Shown here: in pieces, positions 8,451-17,118 of the stretch
Layout: each line of letters starts with the position of its first letter
Position numbering within the stretch: position 1 is the stretch's first letter
Source: Streptomyces aquilus
Lineage (GTDB): Bacteria; Actinomycetota; Actinomycetes; Streptomycetales; Streptomycetaceae
Length of the DNA stretch: 64,000 bases
Assembly: GCF_003955715.1 (NCBI RefSeq)
Contig: NZ_CP034463.1
Span: forward strand, 9,858,001-9,922,000
Direction: 5' to 3'
Position numbers and translations under genes: made by a program
Notes under the pieces: generated by a model
The model's input: only the letters and a program-made list of their open reading frames with translations
Databases searched by the model: none
What the model was told of the DNA's origin: nothing

Positions 8451-8496
8451 GCCCCACCACACCGCATCCATCGACCATCCCGGGGCGGAGGACGAC

Positions 8497-9408
8497 ATGA
8501 CCACAGACCGCTTGGTCGTCGTGACCGGTGCGACCGGCAGGCAGGGCGGCGCCACCGCACGCCGGCTCCTGGCTGCCGGCAGGCCGGTGCGTGCGCTCGT
8601 GCGGGACACGACCGCCCCCGCCGCCAAGGCACTTGAGGCCGCGGGAGCGCAGCTGGTGCGCGGCGACCTCGACGACCCGTCGAGTCTTCCCACCGCGCTG
8701 GAGGGAGCAGCGGCGCTGTTCGCCGTGCCGCCCGTGGCGCTCGGGTCGGCCGGCCTCGACACGGAGCGGGAGTTCGCCCGTGGCCGGGCGCTGACCGATG
8801 CCGCGGCCGTGGTGGGAGTCGAGCAGGTCGTGTTCACGGGGGTCGCGTCCACGCCGGGCCGTCCGGGCGGCTCCGAGGTGAAGAAGCGCGTCGAGGACTA
8901 TCTGCGTGAGCGGATCCGGTCGGTGACCGTGCTACGCCCGGTGCGCTTCATGTCGAACTATCTCGGTTCGACGGCCATCGGCCTCGACGGCATCACCGAC
9001 GGCGTGCACCGGCACATCTTTCCGCCGGACGAGCCTGCCCAGATCATCGCGGTGGAGGACATCGCCGAGTTTGCGGCGCTGGCCTTCGACCAGCCAGACC
9101 GGTACGCGGGACGGAGTCTGGAACTGGCCGGGGACGCACCTACCCCGGCCGAGGCGGTCGCCGCGATCAGCGAGGCCACCGGCGTCGCAATTCGGTACGA
9201 GCAGATCACCCCCGCCGAGGCCACCGCACTCAACCCCGAGATCGCCCAGGCGCGGGAACGCTGGGCAGCAGGATCACGCTGGCACGCCGACATCGAAGCG
9301 CTGCGCGTCATCCATCCCCAACTGCGTACGCTCGCGGACTGGCTCGCAGAATCCGGCACCGCCCTGCTGCGCAAGCGACTCCTCGAAACCGCGTCTCCGG
9401 GACTGTGA
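8497..9408 (+). CDS. NmrA-family NAD(P)-binding reductase
   Basis: 303 aa with an N-terminal Rossmann motif VVTGATGRQGGATARRL (residues about 7-23) and NmrA-like continuation (VRALVRDTTAPAAKALEAAG, LRPVRFMSNY). The family covers atypical SDRs that lack the Tyr-Lys catalytic pair and act as redox sensors, quinone reductases or NAD(P)-dependent enzymes. ATG at 8497 follows GGAGGACGAC; residues before it in the open frame overlap the TetR gene. TetR at 7607-8392 is the probable repressor. Confidence 0.87.
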   Translation: MTTDRLVVVTGATGRQGGATARRLLAAGRPVRALVRDTTAPAAKALEAAGAQLVRGDLDDPSSLPTALEGAAALFAVPPVALGSAGLDTEREFARGRALTDAAAVVGVEQVVFTGVASTPGRPGGSEVKKRVEDYLRERIRSVTVLRPVRFMSNYLGSTAIGLDGITDGVHRHIFPPDEPAQIIAVEDIAEFAALAFDQPDRYAGRSLELAGDAPTPAEAVAAISEATGVAIRYEQITPAEATALNPEIAQARERWAAGSRWHADIEALRVIHPQLRTLADWLAESGTALLRKRLLETASPGL

Positions 9409-9430
9409 AGTCCCGCGCGGGACCGCGTAC

Positions 9431-9547
9431 TTGTGAGGGTGAGCCGGTTCCGTGGACGCCGTGCCGGTCGATCAGGCCGAGTTCCTCGTCCGTCAGCGGC
9501 GGCAACTCCAATGCCTGGAGGTTGTGGTTCAGTTGCCGGAGGCCCAT
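9431..9547 (-). pseudogene. remnant of an aldo/keto reductase C-terminus
   Basis: The minus strand encodes LNHNLQALELPPLTDEELGL followed by IDRHGV, which closely resembles the C-terminal helix of aldo/keto reductases (EENLAALALPPLTDEEL...). No barrel domain is present upstream and there is no start codon in context. It lies in the 302-nt gap between the NmrA-like gene and the next small gene; nothing else is seen in that gap. Confidence 0.4.
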
Positions 9548-9710
9548 GCACGGCCAGGTGGCCGGTGGCAGCGGCGACGATGGCACGATCAGCTGCTTCG
9601 GGCTGATCGCTGTTGGTCGAGATGTCTGACGTCCCAACCCCCTTGCTCGGGGGCCTCGGCACGCGCACATCCAGGGAGCGACCGGGACTTGCAGCGGAGC
9701 TCCGGTCCCG

Positions 9711-9977
9711 TCACACCCCTCGGCGTTTCCTCAGCTCAGCGAGCCATGCCCGCACCTGTACGTCGTCGTGCAGGTAGCCGCCGCTCTCGCCCATGGGGAG
9801 ATCTATTCCATAGAGGCAGTTCAGCGCCCACCAGGAAAGGTCGTCCCAGACGATTCCGTCCTCCAGCACCCACCTGGCCGCCCATCGGTCAGCTTCGTCC
9901 CTGGGCAGCCGACCCGTGACAAGGCCAACGAAGCGATCTTCGATCTCGTCAAGAGTTGGCTGGCCGCTGGCATCCAT
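9711..9977 (-). CDS. small hypothetical protein, 88 aa
   Basis: An acidic, Trp-rich protein with an ordered pattern: TLDEIEDRFVGLVTGRLPRD, then EADRWAARWVLEDG, then DLSWWALNCLYGIDL, ending in DVQVRAWLAELRKRRG. Codon use looks like a real Streptomyces gene and the sequence resembles a class of conserved actinobacterial hypotheticals, but I cannot name a family. ATG at 9977 is preferred; the open frame extends 77 codons further but that part is poor in coding character. No operon partner is apparent. Confidence 0.65.
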   Translation of the reverse strand: MDASGQPTLDEIEDRFVGLVTGRLPRDEADRWAARWVLEDGIVWDDLSWWALNCLYGIDLPMGESGGYLHDDVQVRAWLAELRKRRGV

Positions 9978-10157
9978 GCCCTGACCGTACAGGCACGGCG
10001 ATTCTTGCCTGATACGGCACTCGTGCCGTGACCGGACAGGTTCGCCGAGGTCGCGTGGTCTGCGGGTATGGGAGGAACCACCGCTTCCCGGTTGCGACTG
10101 GTCGCGGGGCTGAACGACCTCGTTTGCGTGGTGATAGTCAACTTGGTAATCAACTTG

Positions 10158-10181
10158 CTGCTCGCCCCGTCGGGCGGGCAG
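10158..10181 (+). promoter_or_regulatory. hairpin upstream of the GNAT start
   Basis: A 10-bp stem with one G-T pair (CTGCTCGCCC / GGGCGGGCAG, 4-nt loop) ends 10 nt before the acetyltransferase ATG and touches the only Shine-Dalgarno-like AGGG. A repeated TCAACTTG lies just upstream at about 10138-10156. It may limit translation or terminate upstream readthrough. Confidence 0.4.
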
Positions 10182-10191
10182 GGTCTGGATC

Positions 10192-10689
10192 ATGCTTGAA
10201 CTACGCACCTTGGAAGCAGACGACTGGCCCCTCTGGCGGGAGTTGCGACTGGCCGCGCTCGCTGAGGCGCCCTACGCGTTCGGATCGACGCTGGCCCAGT
10301 GGCAGGGCTCCGGCGACCGAGAGGAACGCTGGCGTGCCCGTCTGTCGATTCCCGGCGCGCACGATCTCATCGCGCTCCTCGACGGCCTCCCGGTGGGCAT
10401 GGCCAGCGGAGTGCCGGGCGAGGGAACGGAGAACGTTGAGTTGATCTCGATGTGGGTGGGTCCCACGGCTCGAGGCAAGGGCGTGGGTGACTCCCTGATC
10501 CAGGCGGTCGAGCGGTGGGCGGCGGAACGCGGTGCCACGACGCTGCGGTTGTCCGTCATGCCGGACAACCGCGAGGCGACCGCGCTGTACGAGCGGCACG
10601 GTTTCACGGACACGGGTGAGCTCGGCGATCTCCTGCCCGATGGTGTGGGCAGGGAGCGAGTCATGGCGAAGAGCATGGCGGCTGGCTGA
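10192..10689 (+). CDS. GNAT-family N-acetyltransferase
   Basis: 165 aa with the full GNAT fold. The N-terminus LRTLEADDWPLWRELRLAAL is typical of the phosphinothricin-acetyltransferase/RimI-like group. The acetyl-CoA pyrophosphate loop is VGPTARGKGVGDSLI (residues about 93-107). Motif B is NREATALYERHGFTDTGEL. It transfers an acetyl group from acetyl-CoA to an unknown amine. ATG at 10192 is the first start in frame. It converges with the Pro-rich membrane protein gene. Confidence 0.9.
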   Translation: MLELRTLEADDWPLWRELRLAALAEAPYAFGSTLAQWQGSGDREERWRARLSIPGAHDLIALLDGLPVGMASGVPGEGTENVELISMWVGPTARGKGVGDSLIQAVERWAAERGATTLRLSVMPDNREATALYERHGFTDTGELGDLLPDGVGRERVMAKSMAAG

Positions 10690-10749
10690 TCTCCGCGTCC
10701 GGGCACGGCGGGATCCCCCCTACGTGCTCAAGCCGGGGCGGCGAGGGGA

Positions 10750-10809
10750 CATCCGCCGTCCCCGCGGATGCCTTTCGCGCTGCGGATGCGGGTCCCGACA
10801 CTTGGGACC
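10750..10809. terminator. tandem hairpins between convergent genes
   Basis: Two perfect hairpins, CATCCGC-N7-GCGGATG (10750-10770) and GGTCCC-N7-GGGACC (10791-10809), lie between the end of the GNAT gene and the end of the leftward membrane-protein gene. They fit a bidirectional terminator. Confidence 0.6.
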
Positions 10810-10838
10810 GGCCGCCGGGATCACCCACACCCCTCTGC

Positions 10839-11867
10839 CTAGCGGCCGAGGGCCTGTCGCACGGACAGGTTGTGATACTTCCGCAGCCGGTACAGCTCCC
10901 AGCACGACAACACCGTCACCGACACTGGAGCGCCGAGCAGGAACACGATGCGGGCAAGGACGGGAACCTCGGCGTTCGCGTTGTTCATCACGTCGAGGGT
11001 GGCCATCACCCACGCCAGCACGATGGCGAGGACCGGCGGCAGCACCTCGTGGATGTCGGCGGTGCGAAATACGTGGTTGAGGCAGAGCGCGATCCCGTAC
11101 AGGGCGAATCCCACCGACCATGTGCAGAGGACGATGAGGATGACCATGCCGGGAATCCCGATGGCATCACGGAAGCCAGTCGTCGCCGGGTCGGGCGCGA
11201 CGGCGAGAGGGAACGTTGCCATGGACCCCATCAGAGCCGCCACCGCCCCGAAGGGCTTCAGGGACCGCCGCAGATAGAGCCGGCGCAGCGCGCCTTGCGC
11301 GGCGAACGCGAACAGGGCGATCACGAACGGGAAAGCGCACGCGAGGAAGAGTGTGCTGGTCCAGCTCTGGTCGAACTTGTCGCTGGCGGCGGCGTCGGCA
11401 CCCTTGGCGGTGTCGACCGGCTTGTACGACATGACCAGCACGAGCCAGGCGGCAGCGCCGAGCCCGGTCCGCCACATCTGGATCTTGCGCACCGTCAGGT
11501 CCTCTACGGCGTCCGGGCGCGAGGGGCGGAAGGCCCACTGGGCGGCGTAGAACGGGTTGTAGACGCACTTGAGGATCCGCTGCCCGCGCGTGAGCGGCGG
11601 CCGGGGCGGTTGCGGGAACGGATGCTGCGGACCGCCGCCGTACGGTTGTGGCGGGTACGGACCCCAGCCCTGCGGATGTCCCGGAGCCCCCTGCGGCGGC
11701 ACGGGGGCGGGCTGCGGCGGGTAGGGCCCCACGCCGGGACCTCCGGGGTGTGGGTGGGGTCCGCCTCCGGGGTGAGGCTGAGGGCCGGGGCCCGGGCCCG
11801 GCTGTCCACCGGGGCCGTATCCGAGACCGCCTGCCGGACCCCACTGACCATTGCCGTGCGTACTCAT
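10839..11867 (-). CDS. Pro/Gly-rich N-terminus membrane protein
   Basis: 342 aa. Residues about 1-95 are a low-complexity Pro/Gly/His/Gln region ending at RPPLTRGQRILKCVYNPFYA. The rest carries about five to six hydrophobic segments, including WLVLVMSY, LFLACAFPFVIALFAFAAQG, IGIPGMVILIVLCTWSVGFA and VLPPVLAIVLAWVMATLDV. The arrangement (disordered cytoplasmic tail, helical bundle) is common in Streptomyces membrane proteins of unknown role. I do not recognise a named family. ATG at 11867 opens MSTHGNGQWGP. Confidence 0.8.
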   Translation of the reverse strand: MSTHGNGQWGPAGGLGYGPGGQPGPGPGPQPHPGGGPHPHPGGPGVGPYPPQPAPVPPQGAPGHPQGWGPYPPQPYGGGPQHPFPQPPRPPLTRGQRILKCVYNPFYAAQWAFRPSRPDAVEDLTVRKIQMWRTGLGAAAWLVLVMSYKPVDTAKGADAAASDKFDQSWTSTLFLACAFPFVIALFAFAAQGALRRLYLRRSLKPFGAVAALMGSMATFPLAVAPDPATTGFRDAIGIPGMVILIVLCTWSVGFALYGIALCLNHVFRTADIHEVLPPVLAIVLAWVMATLDVMNNANAEVPVLARIVFLLGAPVSVTVLSCWELYRLRKYHNLSVRQALGR

Positions 11868-12304
11868 CGCCTGCGCCCCGATGTTTTCGTCTGTGCCGTG
11901 CGCGGCGTGACTCGAACCATCCGCTCGGCGTGCGGCGTGATCCTACCCATGCCCGGTGGGCCGTACAGATGGTGGCATTCGCCCTGGCCACGAACGTGTT
12001 CGACGCCCCCCGGACCGCCATGGGGCGCAGGGTCCTGGCCCGCCATGCCGCAGCGCAGCGGATCAGTGCTGCTGGCCCAGGGCAGCGTGAGCGCCGCGTC
12101 ATAGGCGTCCCCAGCGCCTTGTGACGCGGACGAGGCATAGCCGGTCCCTGCGGGACGCCGTCGGACGCATCGATGCCGGTGATGCCGCAGGATCCGCCGG
12201 GCCGACTGATGGACAGGGAGCGAGCGGCGGGTTCGGTCAGGTGGCGTGATCAGGCTGCTTCGGGGCATTCGGGAGCTACGGCAGGTCACATCAGGAGGTA
12301 GATC
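11868..12304. other. 437-nt gap, no gene supported
   Basis: Short frames on both strands show no domain. The right end holds the ribosome binding site of the DUF6131 gene. No clear promoter could be identified. Confidence 0.45.
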
Positions 12305-12460
12305 ATGATCGCGCTCGGCATCATTCTTCTTATCGTCGGTTTCCTCACCGGCATATCGATCCTGTGGACCCTCGGCATCATTCTTGCCGTGGTCGGCGCC
12401 GCCTTCTGGGTCATGGGTTCCATGGGCCACGCGGTCGCCGGTCGACGCCACTATTGGTGA
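12305..12460 (+). CDS. DUF6131-like small membrane peptide
   Basis: 51 aa: MIALGIILLIVGFLTGISIL, then a second hydrophobic stretch TLGIILAVVGAAFWVMGSMG and the tail HAVAGRRHYW. The two short membrane helices and the RRHYW end match the small actinobacterial DUF6131 proteins. AGGAGGT lies 5-6 nt upstream of the ATG, an excellent start. Function unknown; homologues are often stress-associated. Confidence 0.8.
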   Translation: MIALGIILLIVGFLTGISILWTLGIILAVVGAAFWVMGSMGHAVAGRRHYW

Positions 12461-12578
12461 CCGTACCGTTCACCGGTCGATGCCCTCGTGGTGACGGGCG
12501 TCGCCTGCAAGGCGGGCCTTGTGGGGCAGGGGTTCTTGAGACAGCGAAGGACCCTTGTCCCCGCGGGGCGGGGAGCGC

Positions 12579-12789
12579 GCGCTTGCCCTGTTCGAGCTCG
12601 GGCTGCCACAACAGGTCCTCGGCGCGGGGGTGCGGGTGCAGCCGAGGTTGACCTCTCCTGGCATCCGGGCCATAGGGCGACGGGGGAGAGGTTGAAGTGG
12701 ACTTCGTACCCGGCGTCCGCGAAGTCGGCCGCGTCGGCGATGCGGTCGGCCACCGCCGAGGTCCGCAGGTCCAGTAGCCGGGCACATCG
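12579..12789 (-). pseudogene. remnant of a spore-photoproduct-lyase-family radical SAM gene
   Basis: One minus frame (12789-12664) reads LLDLRTSAVADRIADAADFA then DAGYEVHFNLSPVALWPG. A second gives GEVNLG, and a third (12638-12579) gives HPHPRAEDLLWQPELEQGKR. In order these match the middle and C-terminal parts of actinobacterial SPL-like proteins (DAGYEVHxNxSPV ... NxxWHPKAExLLWxPxxQ). At least two frameshifts plus an internal deletion separate them, and the N-terminal radical SAM Cys motif is gone. The match is from memory, not a search. Confidence 0.6.
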
Positions 12790-12883
12790 GCTGATGATGC
12801 GCGTGGCTCGCCGACCAGGAAACCCGCCGCCCGGACGGCCGGCGGCGCAGCCACCAGTGCTCTCATGCCGGCTGTACGTCTTC

Positions 12884-12917
12884 ATGTCTCATTGCGACAT
12901 AAGTCGCAGTGAGACAT
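12884..12917. repeat. 34-bp dyad (15-bp arms, 4-nt centre)
   Basis: ATGTCTCATTGCGAC, ATAA, then GTCGCAGTGAGACAT: one mismatch (G-T pairable) in 15 bp. It contains TGTC/GACA half-sites and lies upstream of the SPL-like remnant in that gene's orientation, so it may be an orphaned operator. The gap 12461-13153 holds only this and the remnant. Confidence 0.6.
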
Positions 12918-13153
12918 ATGCCCCAAAGGGACGGAAGGCAGGCAATAGCGGGTGCTCTCGCGCTCTGCCGACTTTGGGGTTGACCGGCTTGGCCGTCGAA
13001 CCGTCGGAGCCGTCGAGGCCGTCTGGTGGGGTGGACGCGGGTCGGCTCACGTGGCCGGCCCGTCGCGCCGCTCTGTGTGGCTGCCGGCGCCCTTGTGGAT
13101 CTTTATCCGTGGGGCTCGACGAGCCGCTGTCGGGCCGCCACTAGGGTGGGCGC

Positions 13154-13453
13154 ATGTCTGTGAACATCCATCTCTACCTCGACATCGAGAACCTTGCCTC
13201 CGCTGAGGAAGCCGACACGGTGGGGGTGACAGTGGAAGAACTCTTCAAGGAGCACGGGATCGAGTCGTGGATGTGGGTGGGTGTTTTCCATGACCCGCCC
13301 AAGGTTCTGACGAGCAGTGAGCACGGGCCGATCATCATCACGGGGTTCGGGAGTTGGTCCGAGCAGTTCGAGTCCGATGTCACCAAGGCGATCGGCGCCG
13401 TCGCACCCAAAGCCCGCATCGACCTGAACTGGGACTACCCGGACGAGGCGTGA
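13154..13453 (+). CDS. small hypothetical protein, 99 aa
   Basis: An acidic soluble protein beginning MSVNIHLYLDIENLASAEEA, with an alternating hydrophobic pattern (WMWVGVFHDPP, PIIITGFGSWSEQFE) suggesting a small alpha/beta fold. No family is recognised with certainty. No catalytic motif is seen. Codon use and length conservation look genuine. It stands alone, with no clear operon partner. Confidence 0.65.
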   Translation: MSVNIHLYLDIENLASAEEADTVGVTVEELFKEHGIESWMWVGVFHDPPKVLTSSEHGPIIITGFGSWSEQFESDVTKAIGAVAPKARIDLNWDYPDEA

Positions 13454-13694
13454 CGGGGCGTGCAAGAGGCCCCGCCTCAACGGTGCGGCAGCGAGGAGCG
13501 GTTGGCCGGAAGTGAGCCAAGGGGTGTGCGCCGATCGGTCTGGACCATTGACCCGGACTCGTCATGACGGCACCCTGAAGCCCGTCGACGGACGTGTGGC
13601 TGAACGACCATCACATACCTGAACCGACTGGGTAGGTGACCCTCCCGCGTCCCCGCGCACCGCCACCCCCCGGCTCACGACGAGGTGAACGCTC

Positions 13695-14483
13695 ATGAGC
13701 ACCACGCGAAGGAAGCTCCTCGGCTACGCACTCGGCGGCGCGGCCGCCACGACGGTCGGCCTCCCCTCCGCTCCCGCACACGCCGCCTCCTGGCAGCTGA
13801 AGTGGTCCCCCTCGGCGAGCAGCGACGGACTCGGCGCCTTCGAGACCGTCGAGGACGACCGCGCCGGCTCCCACCCCTCCGGCGCCCCGCACATCTACAC
13901 CACGGGCAACAACTGGCGCTTCACTATGCACACCGTCGACCGCGACACCTCCACCGACCGGCAGCGCCACGAGGTCACCGGCCTGCGCCTCGGCAGCGGC
14001 AGCAACTACCTCCGGTGGACCGAAGGTCAGTCGTGGCGCCTCACGTACTCGATGTACATACCGAGTTCCCTGAAGGCGACCACGAGCTTCACTCACATCA
14101 TGCAGATGAAACAGCCCGGCACCGGCTCCTCGCCCATCGTCGTGCAGTCGTTGCGCCGCGTGAACGGCGTGCAGACCATCGAACTCAAGCAATTCACCGA
14201 CGACATCCTCGTCGGCCGCACCGAACTGGAACCCCTCCAGGACCGCTGGATCGACGTGGACTTCCAGATCAAGATCGGCAACGGCTCGGCGGGCTCCCTG
14301 CGCTGGATCCTCAAGAACGGCTCGACCACCGTCATCGACAAGTCCCGCACCGGCATCGACACGTTCCTCGCCGACCGCGTGCGCCCCAAATGGGGCATCT
14401 ACCGCTCCCTGGGCGACACTTCGGGCTCCCTTCAGAACTGCTATCTGCAGCTCAGCAACCTGCGCGGCTACCAACTCGTATGA
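13695..14483 (+). CDS. Tat-secreted polysaccharide-lyase-like protein
   Basis: 262 aa. The N-terminus MSTTRRKLLGYALGGAAATT carries a twin-arginine signal with an APAHA cleavage site near residue 31. The mature part is beta-rich with Trp/Tyr clusters and the KWGIYRSLGDTSG motif seen in heparin-lyase-like polysaccharide lyases (Pfam Polysacc_lyase type, jelly-roll fold). It is probably exported folded to act on a uronic-acid-containing polysaccharide. The precise substrate is unknown. GAGGTG lies 8-9 nt before the ATG. Confidence 0.75.
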   Translation: MSTTRRKLLGYALGGAAATTVGLPSAPAHAASWQLKWSPSASSDGLGAFETVEDDRAGSHPSGAPHIYTTGNNWRFTMHTVDRDTSTDRQRHEVTGLRLGSGSNYLRWTEGQSWRLTYSMYIPSSLKATTSFTHIMQMKQPGTGSSPIVVQSLRRVNGVQTIELKQFTDDILVGRTELEPLQDRWIDVDFQIKIGNGSAGSLRWILKNGSTTVIDKSRTGIDTFLADRVRPKWGIYRSLGDTSGSLQNCYLQLSNLRGYQLV

Positions 14484-14522
14484 CGGGCAGCGCAATTCGG
14501 AGGTGAGCGGACGGGGGAGAGG

Positions 14523-14678
14523 ATGACAGACCGCCCCGATCCGGCCGCCGGCGATGCTCGCGCCAACTTCATCCGCGACAGGGCCCACCGCGAGGTGCCG
14601 ATCGGCGTCGACTCCCTGGAAGAGGCCTACGCCCCTACATCACGCAGGCGCTGCCGGAACAGGTTCTCTGCGATCTAG
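14523..14678 (+). CDS. small ORF, possibly a frameshifted gene start
   Basis: 51 aa beginning MTDRPDPAAGDARANFIRDR and reading plausibly to EEAY, preceded by a GGGGGAGAGG run. After that point a +1 frame continues in coding-like fashion (PYITQALPEQVLCDLDPQVV), suggesting a single-base frameshift. I do not recognise the family. Confidence 0.3.
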   Translation: MTDRPDPAAGDARANFIRDRAHREVPIGVDSLEEAYAPTSRRRCRNRFSAI

Positions 14679-14823
14679 ATCCTCAGGTCGTCGACGGGGC
14701 CGCTGCCGTCCATCCCGCGCTGCGCCGAGTCGGATGCACCGGGTCCTCAGCGCCGCCGGTCTGTGACGAGGGGCCGGCCAGTGCGTCATCCGCGCAGCCG
14801 GCCCCGTCCGGCGTGGCGGCCGG

Positions 14824-15183
14824 TCACCGTCCGGTGGCCAGCCAGACGGTCACAGCCGCGGTGGCGAGGAGCCCGATGTTGAGGGTGACGCGGCGGTCCT
14901 CGCCGGTCAGGTGCACGGGGATGGCGCCGATCTGCAGCAGCACGAAGCCGGCGGCCGCGGCCACCGCCAGCGAGGGGGCGATGCCGGTCAGCGGCGGCAG
15001 GATCAGTCCGACGGCGCCGAGTATCTCCACCGCCCCCAACACCCTCACGACGGGCATCGGCATGCGGTCGACCCAGGCCATCATCGGCCGGAGCCGATCG
15101 CGGTCGCGGAGCGCCTTCAGCGCTCCTGAGTAGAGGTAGAAGAGGGCGAGAACCCCCGCGACGATCCAATAGGCGATGTTCAT
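14824..15183 (-). CDS. DoxX-family membrane protein
   Basis: 119 aa with four hydrophobic helices: WIVAGVLALFYLYSGALKAL, VRVLGAVEILGAVGLILPPL, LAVAAAAGFVLLQIGAIPVHL and LNIGLLATAAVTVWLA. The YSGALKAL and GAVEILGAVGL segments mark DoxX/DoxX-like integral membrane proteins, some linked to redox or quinone metabolism. It is divergent from a LysR gene that carries an ATAC-N7-GTAT box just before its start; the LysR is the likely regulator. Confidence 0.85.
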   Translation of the reverse strand: MNIAYWIVAGVLALFYLYSGALKALRDRDRLRPMMAWVDRMPMPVVRVLGAVEILGAVGLILPPLTGIAPSLAVAAAAGFVLLQIGAIPVHLTGEDRRVTLNIGLLATAAVTVWLATGR

Positions 15184-15352
15184 GATTCCCGTTCACGGGC
15201 CACCGGATATCGGCAGCCCCGTCGATGCGGTCGATCGGCGTCTTCGTCGAAAGCGCCCTGGAGAAGGTCCGGTTGCGGGCGGCCTCAGGTGGCCGTGCCC
15301 ATGAGTGGACCGCCTGGGCCCCGCCGGCGTCCAAGACCCGTTCCGTGGCGCC

Positions 15353-15369
15353 GATACCCGATGAGTATC
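15353..15369. promoter_or_regulatory. LysR box ATAC-N7-GTAT
   Basis: GATACCCGATGAGTATC gives a 5-bp perfect dyad with T-N11-A spacing, 8 nt before the LysR GTG start. It shares ATACCCG and the same spacing with the box at 4905. Confidence 0.6.
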
Positions 15370-15377
15370 GTTGCAGC

Positions 15378-16229
15378 GTGGAGCTACGAACCCTGCGCTA
15401 TTTCGTGGCGGTCGCCGAGGAGTTGCACTTCGGCCGGGCCGCCACCCGGCTGCACATGAGTCAGCCGCCGCTGAGCCGGGCGATCAAACGGCTGGAGACC
15501 GAGGTCGGGGCACCACTGTTCGTCCGCTCGTCGGTTGGCGTCACCCTCACCACGGTGGGCACGGCGCTGCTCGACGAGGCGCGGGCCCTGCTCGACCACG
15601 CCGACCGCGTCCGCACACGGGTGAGTGCGGCGGCCGGCAACACCACCCTCACCATCGGCATCCTGGGCGACGGCACCGATCCGGCCGTGACCAGGGTGGC
15701 CGCCGCCTACCGCCGACGCCATCCCGGCATCGACGTCCGCATCCGCGACACCGACCTGACCGACCCCACGTGCGGGCTGCGCGCCGGGCTGGTCGACGTC
15801 GCCCTGACGCGGGCCCCGTTCGACGAGACCGCTCTGACGGTACGTACGTTGCGGGCTGATCCGGTCGGCGTGGTCCTGCGCGCCGACGACCCGCTGGCCC
15901 GCCGCGACCGGCTCCGCCTGGCCGACCTGAACGACCGCCGCTGGTTCCAGTTCCCACAGGCCACCGACCCCGTCTGGCAGTCGTACTGGAACGGCGGCAC
16001 CCCGCGTGAGGGCCCCGTCGTACGCGTCGTCCAGGAATGCCTGCATGCCGTGCTGTGGAACGGCACGGTCGGCCTGGCCCCGCTCGGCCACGACCTGCCC
16101 GCGGAGTTCGCCGTCGTACCGCTGACTGACATGACACCGAGCCGAGTGGTGGCGGTATGGAACGAGGGCGACACCAACCCGTTGATCCGGTCCTTCATCG
16201 AGATCGCGACCACCGCGTACCGCCACTGA
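15378..16229 (+). CDS. LysR-family transcriptional regulator
   Basis: 283 aa from the GTG at 15378 (VELRTLRYFVAVAEELHFGR). The HTH continues AATRLHMSQPPLSRAIKRLE and the effector domain follows from about residue 85. The start is set by homology to the LysR at 4049-4906, with which it shares most of the HTH; the open frame extends 51 codons upstream without family similarity. It is divergent from the DoxX gene, its probable target. Confidence 0.9.
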   Translation: MELRTLRYFVAVAEELHFGRAATRLHMSQPPLSRAIKRLETEVGAPLFVRSSVGVTLTTVGTALLDEARALLDHADRVRTRVSAAAGNTTLTIGILGDGTDPAVTRVAAAYRRRHPGIDVRIRDTDLTDPTCGLRAGLVDVALTRAPFDETALTVRTLRADPVGVVLRADDPLARRDRLRLADLNDRRWFQFPQATDPVWQSYWNGGTPREGPVVRVVQECLHAVLWNGTVGLAPLGHDLPAEFAVVPLTDMTPSRVVAVWNEGDTNPLIRSFIEIATTAYRH

Positions 16230-16530
16230 GCACCGGCGACCGGTGCCGTTGCAACTCGGGCTCTGGCTCAACTTCTGCGCTCCGGTAACAATCAGTCCCC
16301 TTACGAGGGCGGCGGAGTGCGTGCGATGTGGTTTTTGGGTTGGCGTGGCACGACCTGGTTGTGACAGGGGCGGACGGTCCCGACAACAGGTGCCGCCGGA
16401 GCGCCCGAGGCCTCTGTGGCCGAACCAGCGGGAGTAAGAGGCGGCTCACGGGGTGGCCGCACGCGTGACGCGCGAACGGCGTCCTGAGCAGACCCCGCTG
16501 GATCCGGTATCGCATGGTGACGCGCATCCG
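16230..16530. other. 301-nt stretch without a gene
   Basis: It lies between the LysR stop and the C-terminal end of the ISL3 transposase remnant. No terminal inverted repeat of the element could be identified here. Confidence 0.4.
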
Positions 16531-17052
16531 TCACGCCAGCAGCACGCTCTTGCGCAGGAGGTTGAAGCCGGCGCGGCCGAACATCTGGCGCTTGAGCATC
16601 TTGACCCGGAGGACGTGCCCTTCCGCCCGCGCCCGAGCTCCAGGGCAGGGGCAATCCGGCGATGGCGATGGCGATGGCGATGACGGGGTCGAGGTCGCGG
16701 TCGATGCTCGGGACACTGGGTGCGGGACGGCCTTGAGTTGGAGTTGTTCGGCCTCGGTGAGGCTTTCCGGGCGGCTGAGGATCCATCCCGAGACCGTTCG
16801 GCGTTACGTCGGCGGGGCGATCATGGGCCATGGTGATGTGCGCTTCGTCTACAGGTAGGTACGGACGCGCTGATAGCTGCCCTTGTAGCCGAGCGGCACG
16901 ATCTCCTTCCACAGCTTCCACGCGTTGATGAAGCCCTCGTTCCAGCGGTCGTCCAGGTAGGGCTTGTAGTCATCGAGAACCGACGGCCTACCGCCGCCTG
17001 ATCGACGAGCACTCCTCGTCCGAGGCGTTGCGTTGGCCACTTGAACCCGCAC
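16531..17052 (-). mobile_element. decayed ISL3-family transposase (C-terminal half)
   Basis: Pieces in several minus frames are collinear with ISL3 (IS204/IS1001-type) transposases. They are LDDYKPYLDDRWNEGFINAW then KLWKEIVPLGYKGSYQRVRT (about 17000-16860), RTVSGWILSRPESLTEAEQL (about 16800), GLPLPWSSGA (about 16660) and AEGHVLRVKMLKRQMFGRAG then FNLLRKSVLLA at the stop (16531). At least two frameshifts make it non-functional. The N-terminal zinc-finger/HTH half is absent. Confidence 0.75.
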
Positions 17053-17118
17053 CGATGAGAGGGCGTAAACGTCCTGCGAGCAACCGCGCGGTCCGGCCAG
17101 GGACTGGGAGTCGGGTGT

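Noticed and set aside
11969-12124. Small rightward ORF MVAFALATNVFDAPRTAMGR...
   Set aside because: No ribosome binding site, no similarity recalled, and codon bias is not typical.
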